A DNA stretch of 64,000 nt from Limonium bicolor (GCA_023374045.1 CM041778.1:100194839-100258838), one strand, 5' to 3'. Numbered from the stretch's first letter, positions 11,308 through 24,127 are shown. The notes: generated by a model not told the origin, from the sequence alone. Made by a program: numbers and translations.

Positions 11308-14300
11308 TGGCGGTATTGGTGGCGAATTGCAGAGGTCTGGGTGCACCTGCTGCTGTTCGCTGGATCAAGGAGGTGATACACCGACAAGCACCTGATTTTG
11401 TGTTTCTAACCGAGACAAAGTTGTCCACTTTTGAGCTTCGAAGCTTTGCTGCTTCTTTCAGAAACTTTTGTTGGGTGGGTGGGGATAGTGTAGGTAGAAG
11501 CGCTGGTGTTGCGTTTTTTTGGTCTCTCAATCATGTAGTTTCAGTTCTCAGTGTCTCTAGCCGTCATGTTGATGTAGTAATAGGACCTCCGGGGGGAAAT
11601 CAATGGAGGTTTACTGGAATGTATGGATGGTCTGATTGTCGTTTTAAATGGAAAACATGGGACTTAATGCGGTATCTGTCTGTGCAGTGGCACGGCCCAT
11701 GGTTATTAGGTGGTGATTTTAACGAAGTATTATACTCGCATGAGCATCGTGGGAAAGGCACACGTTCAAATGCTAGTATGCTTGCTTTCCGCCATTGTTT
11801 ACTGGATTGTGACCTTCAGGACTTAGGTTACAGAGGCTCCAAATTCACATTTACAAACAAAAGCAGGGATAATCGCCCTTCACACAGCCGTTTAGATCGC
11901 TTCATCTGCAATGATGCCTGGTTGTCTGTTTACCCATTGGCAACAAATTTCCACCTCTCTTGGGGTCATTCCGACCATAAGCCCCTTAAATTAGTTTTAT
12001 CTCCAGCTCGGCCTCATGGCCAACGGCCTTTCCGTTTCGAGAATTGTTGGGCCACAAATCAATCTTGTCAACTCATAGTCCAATCGGTCTGGAATTCACC
12101 AGAATTGGGCTACTGTCAAAAGGTCAAGGAATGTGGACAGAGACTTAGATCCTGGGGTCGGAGACAAATATGGGTGGAGAAACTTTTGCTTAACCAGACT
12201 GAACAGGAAATTGCTAAGGTTGCATCTGCTGGGGTTGGCACTGCAAACATTGCTCGATGGAATGAGCTTAATCATATTCAAGATAATCTTGTTAAAAGAA
12301 GAAATCCGTTTGCAGCAGCGATCTCGGCAACAATGGTTGGCTGCCGGTGACCGAAATTCGCTTTCTTCTTTAGCAGATATAGGATGCGCAATCGACGAAA
12401 TTATATTGCTTCATTGTCCTCTGCTTCGCATCCGCTGCAATCGTCTTGGGCTGGAATTGAGCAGGTTGCTCGACAATATTTTCAAGGCCTGTTTACTTCG
12501 ACTCACCCGCTTCCAGACCCCCATATACAGGCCTGTATATCCAATAGAGTTTCATCAGATCATTTTCAGGCAATGGGTCAGTCTTATACTCGGGATGAAG
12601 TAATCAAGGCCTACAATCAAATGCATCCTGGAAAGGCTCCGGGGCCTGATGGGATTAACGGTACGTTTCTCCGTACTTTCTGGCCTACTATCAGTGAGAC
12701 TTCTTCCATACTTGTCTGAGTTTTCTAAATGCCGGTATTTTGCCTCCAACGCTGAACGACACACATATTATTCTCATTCCTAAGTCTGCAGACGCCATTC
12801 AGATTAGTAACTACAGACCAATCTCCCTGTGCAATACAATTTATCGGGTTATATCAAAAGTGTTGGTTAATCGTATCTCAGATGCTCTCCCTACTGTTGT
12901 CTCTCATAATCAAGCAGCGTTTGTTCACAACAGACTCATATCTGATCAAATCTTGCTGTCCCATGAGATTTTGCATTCTATGCGCAGATCACGGGCTAAA
13001 ACAAAAGGATACTTTGCCTACAAAGTCGATATGTCCAAAGCATTTGATCGTCTGGAATGGTGTTTTATATTGGACGTTTTGACAGCTATGGGATTCCATC
13101 CCAACTGGGTTGCACTTGTTCGCCAGTGCATTACCACAGTCCGTACTTCGATTGTTATCAATGGGCTTCCTGGACAGTTTTTCCAACCACAAAGAGGCTT
13201 GCGCCAAGGGGATCCCCTCTCTCCTATATTATTCATCCTATGTATGGAGGCTTTATCTTCAGCTCTTACTTTTGCCACCGATGTTGGTCTCTATAAGCCT
13301 TATAGCATTCATGGTTTGGCCACCCCAGTTTCTAATCTTTTTTTGCTGATGATATACTCATCTTTGGGGAGGCAACTTCATCCAATGCAGAGGCCTTGGT
13401 TGGGATCTTGGATGATTTCAAAGAAGCGTCGGGCCAATGCATTAATGCCAATAAGTCGGCTGTAATGTTTTCTTTTGGTCTTCATAGGACCTTAAAGGAG
13501 ACCATTACGGCAGCATTATGTGCTCATCAGAAGCAAGATCTCGGCGTCTATCTTGGGTTTCCAAGTACAATCGGAAGAAGTAAGTGTGCTGTTTTTGGTT
13601 ATATCAGGGACAGAGTCGCACAACGAATCCAGAGCTGGTCGCACAAGACTTCACAAGCCGCACGCACTCTGCTGGTACAGTCTGTTCTTCAGGCCATTCC
13701 TTCTTATGTCATGTCCATAATCCAGCTGCCACGTTCTCTCCTGAAGCAGATTCAGACAATGCTTAACCGGTTTTGGTGGGGAGGAACAAAGGATTCTCAC
13801 GTTATTCACTGGACAAAATGGTCTTCTATGTGTAAACATCGTCGTGATGGGGGCTTGGGTTTTCGTGATCTCCGTTGTTTTAATCAAGCTTTATTGGCCA
13901 AGCAATTATGGCGGATCGTGACAGAGCCAGCCACCCTTCTTTCTCAATTTTTCCATGCTAAATACTTGCACACAGCTACTTGGCAAGAAGCTCGGCAGAC
14001 TCTTCCTCAAGTCCTATTTGGAGGGCTCTCCTTGGTGTCCGACATTTATTGCTCTTTGGGGGCAGACGTGCGATTGTCACAGGTACTGATACACGCATAA
14101 CAGACAGATGGCTACAGACGAAAGATGGGGGAAAGCTTTTCCCATGGCGCCTTCCTCCTTTGGTGTTACGGCATGCCTCGGTGGCAACTCTAATCACATC
14201 CAGTGGCCGGTGGAATACGGAATTATTACATCAATGGTGTGATCCAGCGGATATTCCACATGTTTTGGCAACCCCTATTGTTGTGCCCACCCACGTCATT

Positions 14301-15359
14301 GGCCAAGGATTCCTGGTACTGGGGTCTCACAAAATCGAGAGAATACACTGTCTCTTCTGCCTATTATGCCGCTTTGTCCCTAAAGGATGCTAATCTTCCT
14401 TCCGCTTCCTGTCATGGGGCCAAGCACCGGGTCTATCGTGTTCTCTGGGGACTTCAAATTCCTGCACGCATCAAGTTATTTGCATGGAAGTTTATCACGT
14501 CCAAGATTGCATGCAAAACGGTATTAAAGATCGAATACGGCTTGATATTCCCACCACATGCTCCCTGTGCGATTCACATGAAACAATGGTTCATGCGTTT
14601 TATGAATGCCCAGCTGTGCATTCACTCTGGGCTTTGTTTGGTCTTCACTTTCCCCAGCATATTCATGCCGATCATGAGCTTCAAAACTGGCTCTTTCAAT
14701 TTATTTTGGACCATTCCCGATTGGAGGTGACCAAGCTCGTCTGCTTCCTCTGGCAACTCTGGTATGCGCGGTGTCAAGTCGGGCATGGGCAGGTCCGATA
14801 CTTTGAGCATGGCTGGTGTCAGGCGACCAACTTCCTTCATCAAGCTTCGTTGACAGACCATGCCAGTCCTCAAGCGCTTCAGCACCACCGTTTAGAGTAT
14901 CCCTTGTGGCATGAATTTAGTACTGATGCGAGTGTAGATTCACATAACCGAGTGGGTCTCGCCTGGTTGGGCCGCTCTCAATCCAAGCTCATTGTCGCGG
15001 GCAGTTTATGCCTTTCTGGACCTATGAGTGTGGCAGATGCGGAGGCCAGGGCTCTTGAGTCTACGGTGATTGTGGCCATGGATTCTGGGGCAACTACGGT
15101 GCGGTTTTTGTCGGATTCGAAGGGCATCATCCAGTATTTACAAACTGGCAGAACTTCTACGCTCCTACCGTCCACAACAAGTATTTTACATCGCATTATA
15201 GACCGATTAGGCGCCTTTCGTGATGTTTCTTGGTTTCATATTTCTCGAGAGGCAAATTTCTCAGCGCATGTTTTAGCTAACCATGCCCGTCGTACGCAGA
15301 CTTCGGGTTCATGGACTCCGGAAAATATACCGGAGGTTGTACGCTCTCTTCTATCTTAA
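11307..15359 (+). pseudogene. LINE ORF2: endonuclease, reverse transcriptase, RNase H, multiply frameshifted
   Basis: ATG 11307 overlaps the ORF1 stop. APE endonuclease motifs: NCRGLG, FLTETKL, GGDFNEV and HSDHKPL. RT motifs: GKAPGPDGI, SNYRPISLCN, VDMSKAFDRLEW, GLRQGDPLSP. The catalytic FADD box near 13340 is broken by a one-base shortening of a T-run. Downstream: a zf-RVT segment (ARIKLFAWK...CSLCDSHETMVHAFYECP) and an RVT_3-type RNase H with acidic residues in FSTDASVDS, ADAEARALE and FLSDSKGI. Frame breaks fall near 12290, 12360, 12710, 13337, 14010, 14300 and 14525. Confidence 0.92.
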
Positions 15360-15403
15360 TATATATAGACTCCTTTTTCAAAAAAAATAGTATAAATTAT
15401 TGA

Positions 15404-16035
15404 TTGTTTTACGGCTGTTTTGTGCTGACATATCTGTAACTGTTTTAAAAACTATTATTTAACAGTGTGACTATTTAATATTTTTACCAAAAATGTCACC
15501 CTTAGGACTACCACATTCATACCACAAACATCACGACTCCGAAGGAAGCCATAATCCATCTCTTCACATACAGAAGTGATTAACAAATAATGAGGGTCTG
15601 CACTGCAGCCATGATATAACTTAAAAGAATGCAGTTGTATACTTTTTGTCTCATTGATAATGAATGTCGTGCAGTCATGAGTCATCCACGTCAGCAATGG
15701 GTGATTTTAATTTTTAATCAATGCAGCAGCCATTCTCTCCCACGTGATGTATGCGCCTCGGTGATCCATCTTCTGTTGCAGGACTTGTTGCAGCCGACTT
15801 GTCCATGACCCGTGTGTGTATGGCCCATGATTGATCCATGCATGTTCCAGCCATCAAATGAAGATGGGCCCAATCCTTATATACGTCAATTATATGCTCA
15901 CGTGCAGCCCACCAAGAGAGAATTCAGCGTGAGCCCATCGTCTGCATGTACATGCGAGAGCTGCAACGCATGTCTCCGCGTACCGTTCGCTCCGTTTTCA
16001 AAATTACGTGGTCCGGGATAGTTTGCAGAAAGTAA
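15404..16035. other. Intergenic DNA, no gene seen
   Basis: Contains the second copy of the CACGTG-containing segment (15890-15911). Open frames here lack family features. Confidence 0.5.
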
Positions 16036-16043
16036 ACCTGGAC

Positions 16044-16621
16044 TAGAGGTGCTCAAAACCTGTCCGGCCCGGTGACCCGACCCGGCCCGGCCCGGTGACC
16101 CGACCCGGCCCGGCCCGGAAAAAAGCCCGGTAAGTCCGAACCCGACGGGCTGTTCGGGCGGGTTTGGACAAAAAAATGGGCCCGAATAAAAAATCGGGCC
16201 GGACCGCGGCAAATTTTCAAGCCCGCGAGCCAAGCCCGTCCGGCCCGGTTTTCAATATTATTTATTATTTTTTAAAAATATATATAAAATAATGTATATC
16301 TTATATTATTTGATATAATACATATATCAAAATTATATTAAATATACATATAATATAAAATTTTACTCAAATTTATATATTATAATGATTTTGAAATTAA
16401 ATATATATATTTTTTAATATTTTTTATGTTAAAATATAAAAAGCAAATAACCGGGCCGGGCGGGCCGGGCACCGGCAGAGCTGGAAAAAAACCGGGCCTA
16501 GCCCGGCCCGGCCCGAAGATATAAAAAATCGGGCCCGGTCTCCATGAGTAGGCCCGACGGGCCCAAAAAACCTCTCTGGCCCGGCCCGAACCCGGCCCGC
16601 CCGCCCGAATGATCACCTCTA
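16044..16621. mobile_element. hAT-type non-autonomous element with GC-rich subterminal repeats
   Basis: 578 bp bounded by TAGAGGTGCTC and, on the reverse strand of the right end, TAGAGGTGATC. Perfect 8-bp duplication ACCTGGAC at 16036-16043 and 16622-16629. The subterminal 200 bp at each side are runs of CCCGGCCCGG-type motifs in inverted orientation; the core (16255-16440) is almost pure A/T. No coding capacity. Confidence 0.9.
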
Positions 16622-16950
16622 ACCTGGACCATGTCTCAAATTGTCCAATAAGTTTATCACGGGTTAGTCCGGGTATGTTAATCCTAACACAGATCCAGAT
16701 CATCTCAAAATATCCTAGAATGGTTATTTTTACTCATGTTCGGTCCAGGTTTGATCGTTAGGCTCTTGACATATGTTTCTAATTTTTTTTTCCAGCATTT
16801 TTAACCTGTTTAAGCATAAAACCACAAGTAAGGGGAGTTCTTTGCATATAGCATAAATTTTCATATAAGGTAATTTATCACATAATCCAATAGTATATTA
16901 ATCAAATTAAGCATAGAAATATGGATAAATTCCACACATATCAACTAGTT

Positions 16951-18551
16951 TGATAAGTATGAAATACATCTATTTTAGGTCTTTAATTCTTCATATTTTC
17001 ATAAAATTCATGTCATATTTCTCACTTATCATATGTTTTTATTTTTATTTACGTTTTGATGTGAAATGATATATTTTATGTGTCTAATGCAAGGAAAACT
17101 CTAGGAAATGCATAGATTTTCTCATGAGGATTCCAACAGTACAAACGGGGAGCAAATCAGAGTCAAAACGAGGATTTTGTTGTATTTTGCAGTTGGTCCG
17201 GGTGTGTCTGGATTTGTAGTCCGGACCAACCACAGAGGAATATTCTGCCAAGATTTGAGTATGGTATGGGTTTATGCCCGAATTCGTAAACCCAGACCAC
17301 ACCCGAGTTATACTTTCTGCCTTATTTCATACCTGGTCCGTATTTGTGTCTGCATTTGTAAATCTGGATCAAGTCTATTTCTGCGCGCGGAGAAGAATCC
17401 TGTGAGTGGTCCGGGAATGTAAACCCGGATGCACTCTCAGACCAAGAGAACAGGGCGGCCACCGACGCTGCGTTTCGATAAGAAAAGAAGATCAAAGTTT
17501 CTGATTTAGATAGATTGAGACTAATGCTATAAGAGGGGGAATTAGGGCTACAGAAAGACATGCTTTCATGCCAGAGGGCCTTTGTGCCTCTCTTGTTCAT
17601 CTTCAAACTATATCACCACCATAAGAATACATCCATCCACCATTGCCACCAAACCACAAATTCCACCATTATTACACCACACTTCTGACAAAGGATCGAC
17701 GTGATGGCGGAGACGGGCAGGGATCCAAAGTCAACCTGATTAATTGGAGTTTACTCTTTCATCGATCTTAATATGTTTAAAGTCTTTCTTTGTTATTTTC
17801 CCTATTGTTAGTTTTGTTAGACTAAATCCCTGGATTGGGGAAGCAAAGCGGGTCTTAATTTTTATTTCGTAATCTTTTCACTAATTCATAAATGCAGTAG
17901 TTTAATTGTTGTTCTTCATGCGTTTTGAATCTCTAGCTAATTATAAAAGTAATGTTTGTAGTTTATAATCAAAATGCGGCGCTGAGATTAGTTAACAAAA
18001 CATTGGAAGTTAAACCGTATTAACGGCTAGAAGCATGGTTTACCTATAGGTTAATCTATCTCCAATAAGAATTGTTTATAAGGCAATTGGTTAGAATTAA
18101 CTTGGGCATGGTTTGCGGCTGGTTATTTCTGCCAGTTAGGATTCGTTGTACAGGGACTGGTCAACAGATTGATTAAGATTTCTGAGTTTATTGTAGAATT
18201 ATGGAATGGTTTATTAATAGATTTAGAAAGTTAAAGTTTGCAGAACAATCCGGGGTGCTCCATTAGATTTAAAGTTTTAATCTTTATCTCTTAATTTAGT
18301 TTAAATTATTTTATTATTTTATATTTGTGTATTGTGTTAGTATTTTAGTTAAATTAAGAAAATCCTGAAAAAGTGACATTTCCTGTTTTCTTAGTTTAGT
18401 TTAGTTTCTCAGTTAAATTAATAAATTGTCAGTTAATTGAACGAGGTCCCTAAGATTGACAACCCCACGTAATTCACTATTCTGCAAAACGATAGGTACA
18501 CTGCTTAGGTAGAGAAAGTCATATATTTCTGCTATAAGTTTTTGACGCCGT
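16951..18551 (+). mobile_element. Ty3/gypsy LTR remnant with part of its primer site
   Basis: From TGATAAGTATGAAATACATC to TTCTGCTATA (18536), the sequence follows the gypsy-type LTR at 55656-57040, very clearly over its last ~750 bp (for example AAAATGCGGCGCTGAGATTAG). It continues into AGTTTTTGACGCCGT, a mutated and truncated form of the same primer-binding site, then similarity stops. So this is a 5' LTR whose element was deleted. Its U3 part (17100-17450) differs and carries repeated GGTCCGGG-like motifs. Confidence 0.82.
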
Positions 18552-19055
18552 ATAGACAATTTCATGGAAGTAGCATAAAATGACAAAGGAATACCATGCC
18601 TCTTGTTTTATTTTTTTATTTTTACGAAAACCATGCCTCTTGTTAATTATTCAAAACATCACCATTCTCGCATCATACACGTTGCACTAAATTTTCTCAA
18701 TTCGTGATGATGACATCTAAAGTTGCAATTCTAACAACTATATATATACTCTCTTTAATTGTTAGGGGTTCTATAACCTAAGATATATCTTAATAATATT
18801 GTGTGTACTACAAGAAACACCTTGGAGAAATATGAGCTATGCAGATTATAATAACCTTGACTATAAGACTAAGGGATATTCATTAATGTAGCACTTGACT
18901 ATTGATTTTCACCATCCTTAAAATACTTCCTATGGTTAAGAGCATAGGATGCCGTAGAAAGGATAAGAAAATTAAAGAGAAAATAATAGACTATATCATC
19001 CTTTCTATATGTTTGGGATTAAAAATGAAATTGTAAAGGTGTGAGTGAGAATAGT
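18552..19055. other. Intergenic, no gene seen
   Basis: AT-rich. A TACTACAAGAAAC near 18808 looks like a CACTA end but has no partner. Confidence 0.5.
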
Positions 19056-20498
19056 ATTTTTTTCGAAATCCACCTTCGTTAAACAAAGATTACAATCCTA
19101 AGGATCATATAACCAACTACTCAAAAGGTTCAAGAGCCTGAAACCATGACATACTATAAGCAACTAACGTCGCAAGGGTTGTTGCGAGAGTAACAGACAT
19201 GAGCAAGACCCATAATCCACAACTCATGACATTAAGCAATAACTTCAAAATACAATAAACTAACTACTAAAACTAAGAACTAAACCAACTAAAGCAATAG
19301 GAGTTAAAACTAAGGGACCTCACAAGATGCAGAACCAAAAAAGAAAATCAAAAGATGGGTTTGTACGAGGAAGCCCCATCAAATATCGTAGGTGAATGCA
19401 AACAACAAAAGATGAAACAACCTATGAAGATGCTAGACACTGATCAACAGCAAGAATAGCCAGACGTATGAGTTCGTGAACCAGCCTCATGCAACCAACG
19501 TTGTGGAGGATTATTTTGTGAACGATTAGCAACTATTTTCAAGGCCGTTGAACCACCCACCCTTCGTTTTCATGTTGATCTATCCTGCACCGCAACCGGA
19601 ACAGAGAGCAGGACCTTCTTTCCTTCTCGATTCATCTCTGGTAGAAGCAGGTCCCAAAAGTCCTCACGCGATACCTCCTCAAGCAGCCTTTCATAATTTC
19701 ATTTCCTCAACCCATGAACAGGATTCGTGGGGTCGACTTGCATGGGCTCAAAGGCAGTGCCAAAACTAGCAGGCAAACGTAAGGATGATTCTCCACTACC
19801 TATCGCTAACCCTATTTCAGTTGAAATAGTTGAATGCTCTTGGCCTAGTAAGTCCGAAACTAGCCCTCCCATATATGACCACACCTCCGGTGGAGAATAA
19901 ACCACCTTTGTACAAAGTTTGGCCTGGAAGACGACCGATCTAAGTCACACACCAAAGGGAGAATCATGCTCCTTATTGATTATAGGCTTCGGGTAATGAT
20001 CAATGTCATACACGAAAAGGCCACATCTTGAGGATGTCATGGGCATGTTGTCATAAGTGATGGTGAAGACCGCGACCTTGCCGTCCAGAATGAGGGGAAG
20101 GATCTCCAAACTAGCGATTGAATATCAAGCAGAATCTTAAATCTCACACACTTAAACCATGACAAAGCAGGATCTTTCATCACGCCCGCCGGTGAAGCGC
20201 CCTACCTTGGTTGTTGCTTTCTCTACAAATAGAACATTGCAGTAGGAACGAGGGACATCATAAACTCGGACCCAAAAGGGAACCCACCTAAATTCATGAT
20301 CTTCCAGAGCTAAGCTCCATTCTAAATGTCAAACAACAAAGAGAAGATTATTAACCACTCATGGTCCTCGGACAAGGACATCATGCATGGCTTGAACCTG
20401 CTCAAATTCGATAATGAAGAGGTTATGACAAGCTTTGCAGAAGTGAAGTCGTTCAAACGGGATCTAGCTTTGACAAAGTGTGGTTGTTAGAGAAGTAA
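19056..20498 (-). pseudogene. LINE ORF1 relic (DUF4283), antisense, 3' portion
   Basis: On the minus strand, translation with stops shows LINE ORF1 features: VRGPWVVNNLLFVV, HEFRWVPFWVRVYDVP, a damaged zinc knuckle region (SRCGLFVYDIDHYP), PFGV*LRS and PPEVWSYMGGLVSDLL. An A-run (plus-strand T-run near 19056-19063) marks its 3' end. No ORF2 is present, so it is internally deleted. Its 5' side is cut by the CACTA element, and the sequence beyond that (24833-25060) is probably the rest of its 5' region. Confidence 0.75.
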
Positions 20499-21240
20499 CA
20501 CTACAAAAAAAGTTACCTATTTAAACGGTATATATTTGATGCTGGAAAGATTTGCGTTGAAATCAAAATGTGCTCTTAACGCTATGAAGCAGTGTTGATA
20601 TTGAAGTGTACAGAATGTTTAATATAAGCCTCGTTTCCACTTATATTTTATAGTGGGCTAATTTTACACTTAGGGGAGTTTCTCTTTACTAAGCCCATTA
20701 CCAAAGTTCGCATGCCGTCTGAAATGAAAAGAAAAGAAAATAAACCCTCGTGACTGCTGCGCGCCCTCCTCCTTCTACCATTCTCCAAACTTCACAGACG
20801 GCTGCTTCCGTCAATTTCACCAAATCTGCAAGTGCATTCACTGTCATTGGTCTGCAAACACATTCACTCCTCTACGCCTACAATAATTTCATCCTATCAG
20901 CATAGATATCAACATAGTGAAGGAACGAGGAACACGAGGAAATTAAACCGGTGAATCTTCAATTCCTCAAATTGATTGTTAGAAGTTTATTCTCGTTTCG
21001 ATTACTCACCCTTCATGTAATTGTTCACTCGATCTGACTAAAATTTTATCAAATCGGACATTATTTGCTTCTTCTCTCTCACTCTCGTTCCCACCCCACC
21101 GAAATTTTGAGCAGCGATTTCCTCTTCTTCTCTTGCTGTGGATTCGAGCCTGGAAGCCACAGTGGTTTGCAATGAGATCGTCATCTTGCAACATATAGTT
21201 TCACGTGAAGCAGATCCGTTGGTGCCTTCAACATTATTCC

Positions 21241-21320
21241 CGATTCTGTGACTATAGGCGGTACCTTTCGAGCCTTCTCAAAAGATACCCTCCGACAACT
21301 CCAGAAACTCGTCAAAGAGG
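21241..21320 (+). other. Possible captured exon, not recognised
   Basis: Reads SVTIGGTFRAFSKDTLRQLQ and KLVKE up to a GT donor (GAG|GTACAG at about 21321). It lies inside the CACTA element, downstream of a 5'UTR-like pyrimidine-rich region (20760-21230). I do not recognise the family; it may be chance. Confidence 0.3.
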
Positions 21321-22629
21321 TACAGTTTAGGGATCTATCAATTTGCATCTATCTTCATTCTCTTCCCTTCAATTTTCATCATTTCTCTGCACCAGCCTTC
21401 ATTGAGTATTGACGAACGGGGAACATACATATCTAAACCTCCTTTTAGCCTCTTCTTAGCAGGATATGCAATTCATACGGAGGTAAGGCCTTGCAGGTTC
21501 TTCTTCGATTTTCCCTTCATATCTTTCGTTCTGAATTTGGTTCTGAATTTGGAATTCAATTCGAGATCTGCCTCATAATTGCTTTGTTCTTCTTTTCAAG
21601 TTGTAACAATCGAAACCAGAGAGGGAAAGTGAAGTGGAGTTTCATTTAGGGTTCAAACCGACATATTGGACACCAGCAGCTTCATAATCTTGCTATAACA
21701 TAAACAGAAACAAAGCCAAAACCGAAATCTATTTTAGGGTTCTTGGAGTGGTGAGTGAATCGGTCCTATATTTGTTTTTATTTTGAAATTAATCTGTGTA
21801 TAATATCTAACCATAATTTCCTTATTTGTTTTATCATCAGCTTCTGTAAAATTGTGAGTACGGTGAGGTAAATCGAAAACTGGACTTAAGATTAGGAGAG
21901 GTTCTGTCTAAGGTTTGTGCTGTTAATGCTAGCTAGTAATGCTAACGGGATGGTAGTTGAGAAATCCTAAAACGGCTCAGTATGTTTTTTTTTGTGTTAA
22001 TGTGTAATTAGTGGATTTTGGAAAATTGTGTCAAGTATATTGGTATCAAACTGGTAGGATTGGACCTAAATTAACGTTTTATTTTCAACACAAGGTTTAT
22101 TCACGTTGATATTTATTTTATGTTTTAACACACCCAGCAAGCGTTGATATTTTAAGCGTTGATTGTAAATAAACCCTCGATTTTAAAACCATGACTACAG
22201 ATTGTTATTAAGCTAAGAATGTGGAAGATCACACACTCTATTTGCTTCTGAATTTTTGTTTTACTGTAGTTTAGTACTCATTTATTACTGAAAGCCATGG
22301 AGAGATTTGAATATGATTTCTGCCTGGAAAAAGGATCCTTATTATCTATGGTTGGTTTGTTTTAATTGTAGGTAACAGCGACACAAAACCCCTTATATAT
22401 ACACCTAGTTTCACTGTGGTACATTTCTTCTCGCGCGGAGTGAATCACCAACAGCTAGCTGTCATTATTTTGAGGTACTTTATATATTTCTGTTGACATT
22501 TATATGTTACGTACGGCTTTGGGGCATTGCCCCACTATTGTTATCACTTGTCAAGTTGTGGGGTTTGCCGTGTGCAATTTATTGAATGCAAATTGTTTCT
22601 TGTTTTGTCTGTTTTTCGACCTCCATCAG

Positions 22630-22730
22630 AGTCGTGTCGGTCCCGTGCAATGGTTGAAGCCTTACACTGATGAAACTCTAGTTGAGCTTGGTCAGCAGGA
22701 GATCAAGAGTTTGTTGGTTGTTCCTGTCAG
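22630..22730 (+). pseudogene. Captured ferrochelatase exon
   Basis: 101-nt exon with acceptor CATCAG| and donor |GTGAGA. It reads [15 protein letters not shown], then [18 protein letters not shown], matching the conserved C-terminal part of plant ferrochelatase, which inserts iron into protoporphyrin IX in plastids. Only this exon was found; the next expected exon (FVSEHIETLEEID-like) is absent. It is a fragment caught by the surrounding CACTA element, not a working gene. The intact splice sites and open frame suggest a recent capture or splicing in a chimeric transcript. Confidence 0.9.
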
Positions 22731-23703
22731 GTGAGACAAAATTTGCTGTTATTGATCTTCTAAGTTGTGTTGCTCTACCATGAATTATGCACATTCTGAT
22801 ATGTTTCTACTAGTATATGGTTTGAACAATTTGATGTACCTTGACCTCATACCTTTAGCATCTTCTTATTTTTCCTGTTTGTTAGACATTAGCGATTATT
22901 GCGTTAATATTTATGCAGCGAAATTGTATGTACATGATTTGACAACAGATTTAGTAATGATGGATTTGGTTAAAAGATCATTTGCTCTCATGGTGAATGA
23001 TACTTGCATTACACACAACTTCTATCAAAGGTAGGATAAAGAGCAGATGCACACACAGCTTGGGGTTCAAATAAATGACCATGGATACTAATATAGTTAG
23101 TGCAGTTCAGTTGAAACATTGCCTTTTGCTTCAAAAATTGTCTCTGATTCTAACTTTTGAATTTGAGAAATAGTAGTAGGCACAGGCAGATGGATTTTCC
23201 GTAGCTACATCCAACGCATACTCACAAAGCTTTCTAGTTTTACATCCAACGCATACTCATAAATTGGCATGAGAAATTCACACTTACCCAATTTCACTTC
23301 AGCTGAAATTAAAAGGAATAGATCCATAAAAAAAAAGCAGCAGGGATGCAAGCTCTGTGCTGGAGAATTATCCTCTGAAAATCAAAGCTATGTGTTTACC
23401 TTAATGACCTGGTTGTTAAGCCTAAAGTTTCTGAATGTCTCCTCATCAGTTACTGCCGGTTAAGGAACATACATAAAAATCTGCAGCGGGTTAATGATTT
23501 CAGTTACTTGCCTATCCTTACTGTTTTCTTGTAGTGTTTGTTTAGTCACATTTAACTCCGATCTAAACAAACTGTACAACAGCAAAAAGATTTAGTGGTT
23601 TTGATATAATTGTTTGTAATGCCAATTTACTCTAGCTACTTCATTTTCATCTGATGAGTGTTTTTCTCTTTCTTATTTCTTTATTGTTATTATCTCACCC
23701 TAG

Positions 23704-24127
23704 CACTATCCAACTCTCAACCGCTCCAGATGTTGCTTGAAGAGCATATGTACAGGTATATATTTAGGAAATCCTTTGTAAACATTCAAGTCATATAGAA
23801 ACAATAATTTCTTCAATATATGTATTAATTTTTTGCTACAGAATGTTTTCTGCAAATAAAGGATCGACATTCAAGCCGACCAGCTCAGTATCCTTTATCA
23901 GTATATGTACATTTAATGATGTAGAACCTCTCGAAGGAACTGTTTGTCTTTTTCTTCATTGTTAAGATTCAGTTACATCTTAACCTTGTTAGATGCCCTT
24001 TCTGCAAAGCTTCTAACTATGCAGTAGAGTATCGAGGTGGAAAATCAAAGGAGGAACAGGGATTGGAGCAGATTGTGATAGTTCAGAACACCGGCTCAAG
24101 GATTTACCTTCAGCAAGGTTCCAAAAG
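23704..24127 (+). pseudogene. Captured exons of a DA2/GW2/SIP5-like RING protein
   Basis: Three exons with correct introns. Exon a 23704-23755 (HYPTLNRSRCCLKSICT), exon b 23842-23887 (ECFLQIKDRHSSRPA), exon c 23993-24127 ([16 protein letters not shown], then [12 protein letters not shown]). Phases join exactly (1 and 2) so the C-x-x-C pairs of the RING-like domain fall in register, as in plant SIP5/DA2-type proteins (C..C, ICTECF, CPFCK). After EQI the frame departs from the family ([18 protein letters not shown]) up to a GT at 24128. The start and the first cysteines are missing, so it is a fragment. Confidence 0.85.

Larger units (their letters stand above)
9750..15386 (+). mobile_element. 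L1-type LINE retrotransposon, full length, inactivated
   Basis: Flanked by a perfect 17-bp target duplication ATAGTATAAATTATTGA (9733-9749 and 15387-15403) and ending in a short A-run (15380-15386). It has ORF1 (DUF4283 plus CCHC knuckle) and ORF2 (endonuclease, RT, zf-RVT, RNase H), the plan of plant L1-clade elements. At least seven frame breaks in ORF2 and one in ORF1 make it defective. Confidence 0.95.

Noticed and set aside
9007..15497. A MITE with TTTGTTTGGTA-like ends around the LINE
   Set aside because: The inverted match is short (TTTGGTA) and no target duplication flanks it.
16044..16621. GC-rich open frames on the minus strand (Gly/Arg/Pro-rich)
   Set aside because: They are translations of the CCCGGCCCGG subterminal repeats of a hAT-type element.
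18803..18830. TACTACAAGAAACACC as a CACTA end
   Set aside because: Lacks the leading C, has no partner end, no subterminal repeats and no target duplication.
23269..23463. 64-residue frame between the ferrochelatase and RING fragments
   Set aside because: No similarity to either family and no splice signals; likely intron sequence of the captured DNA.
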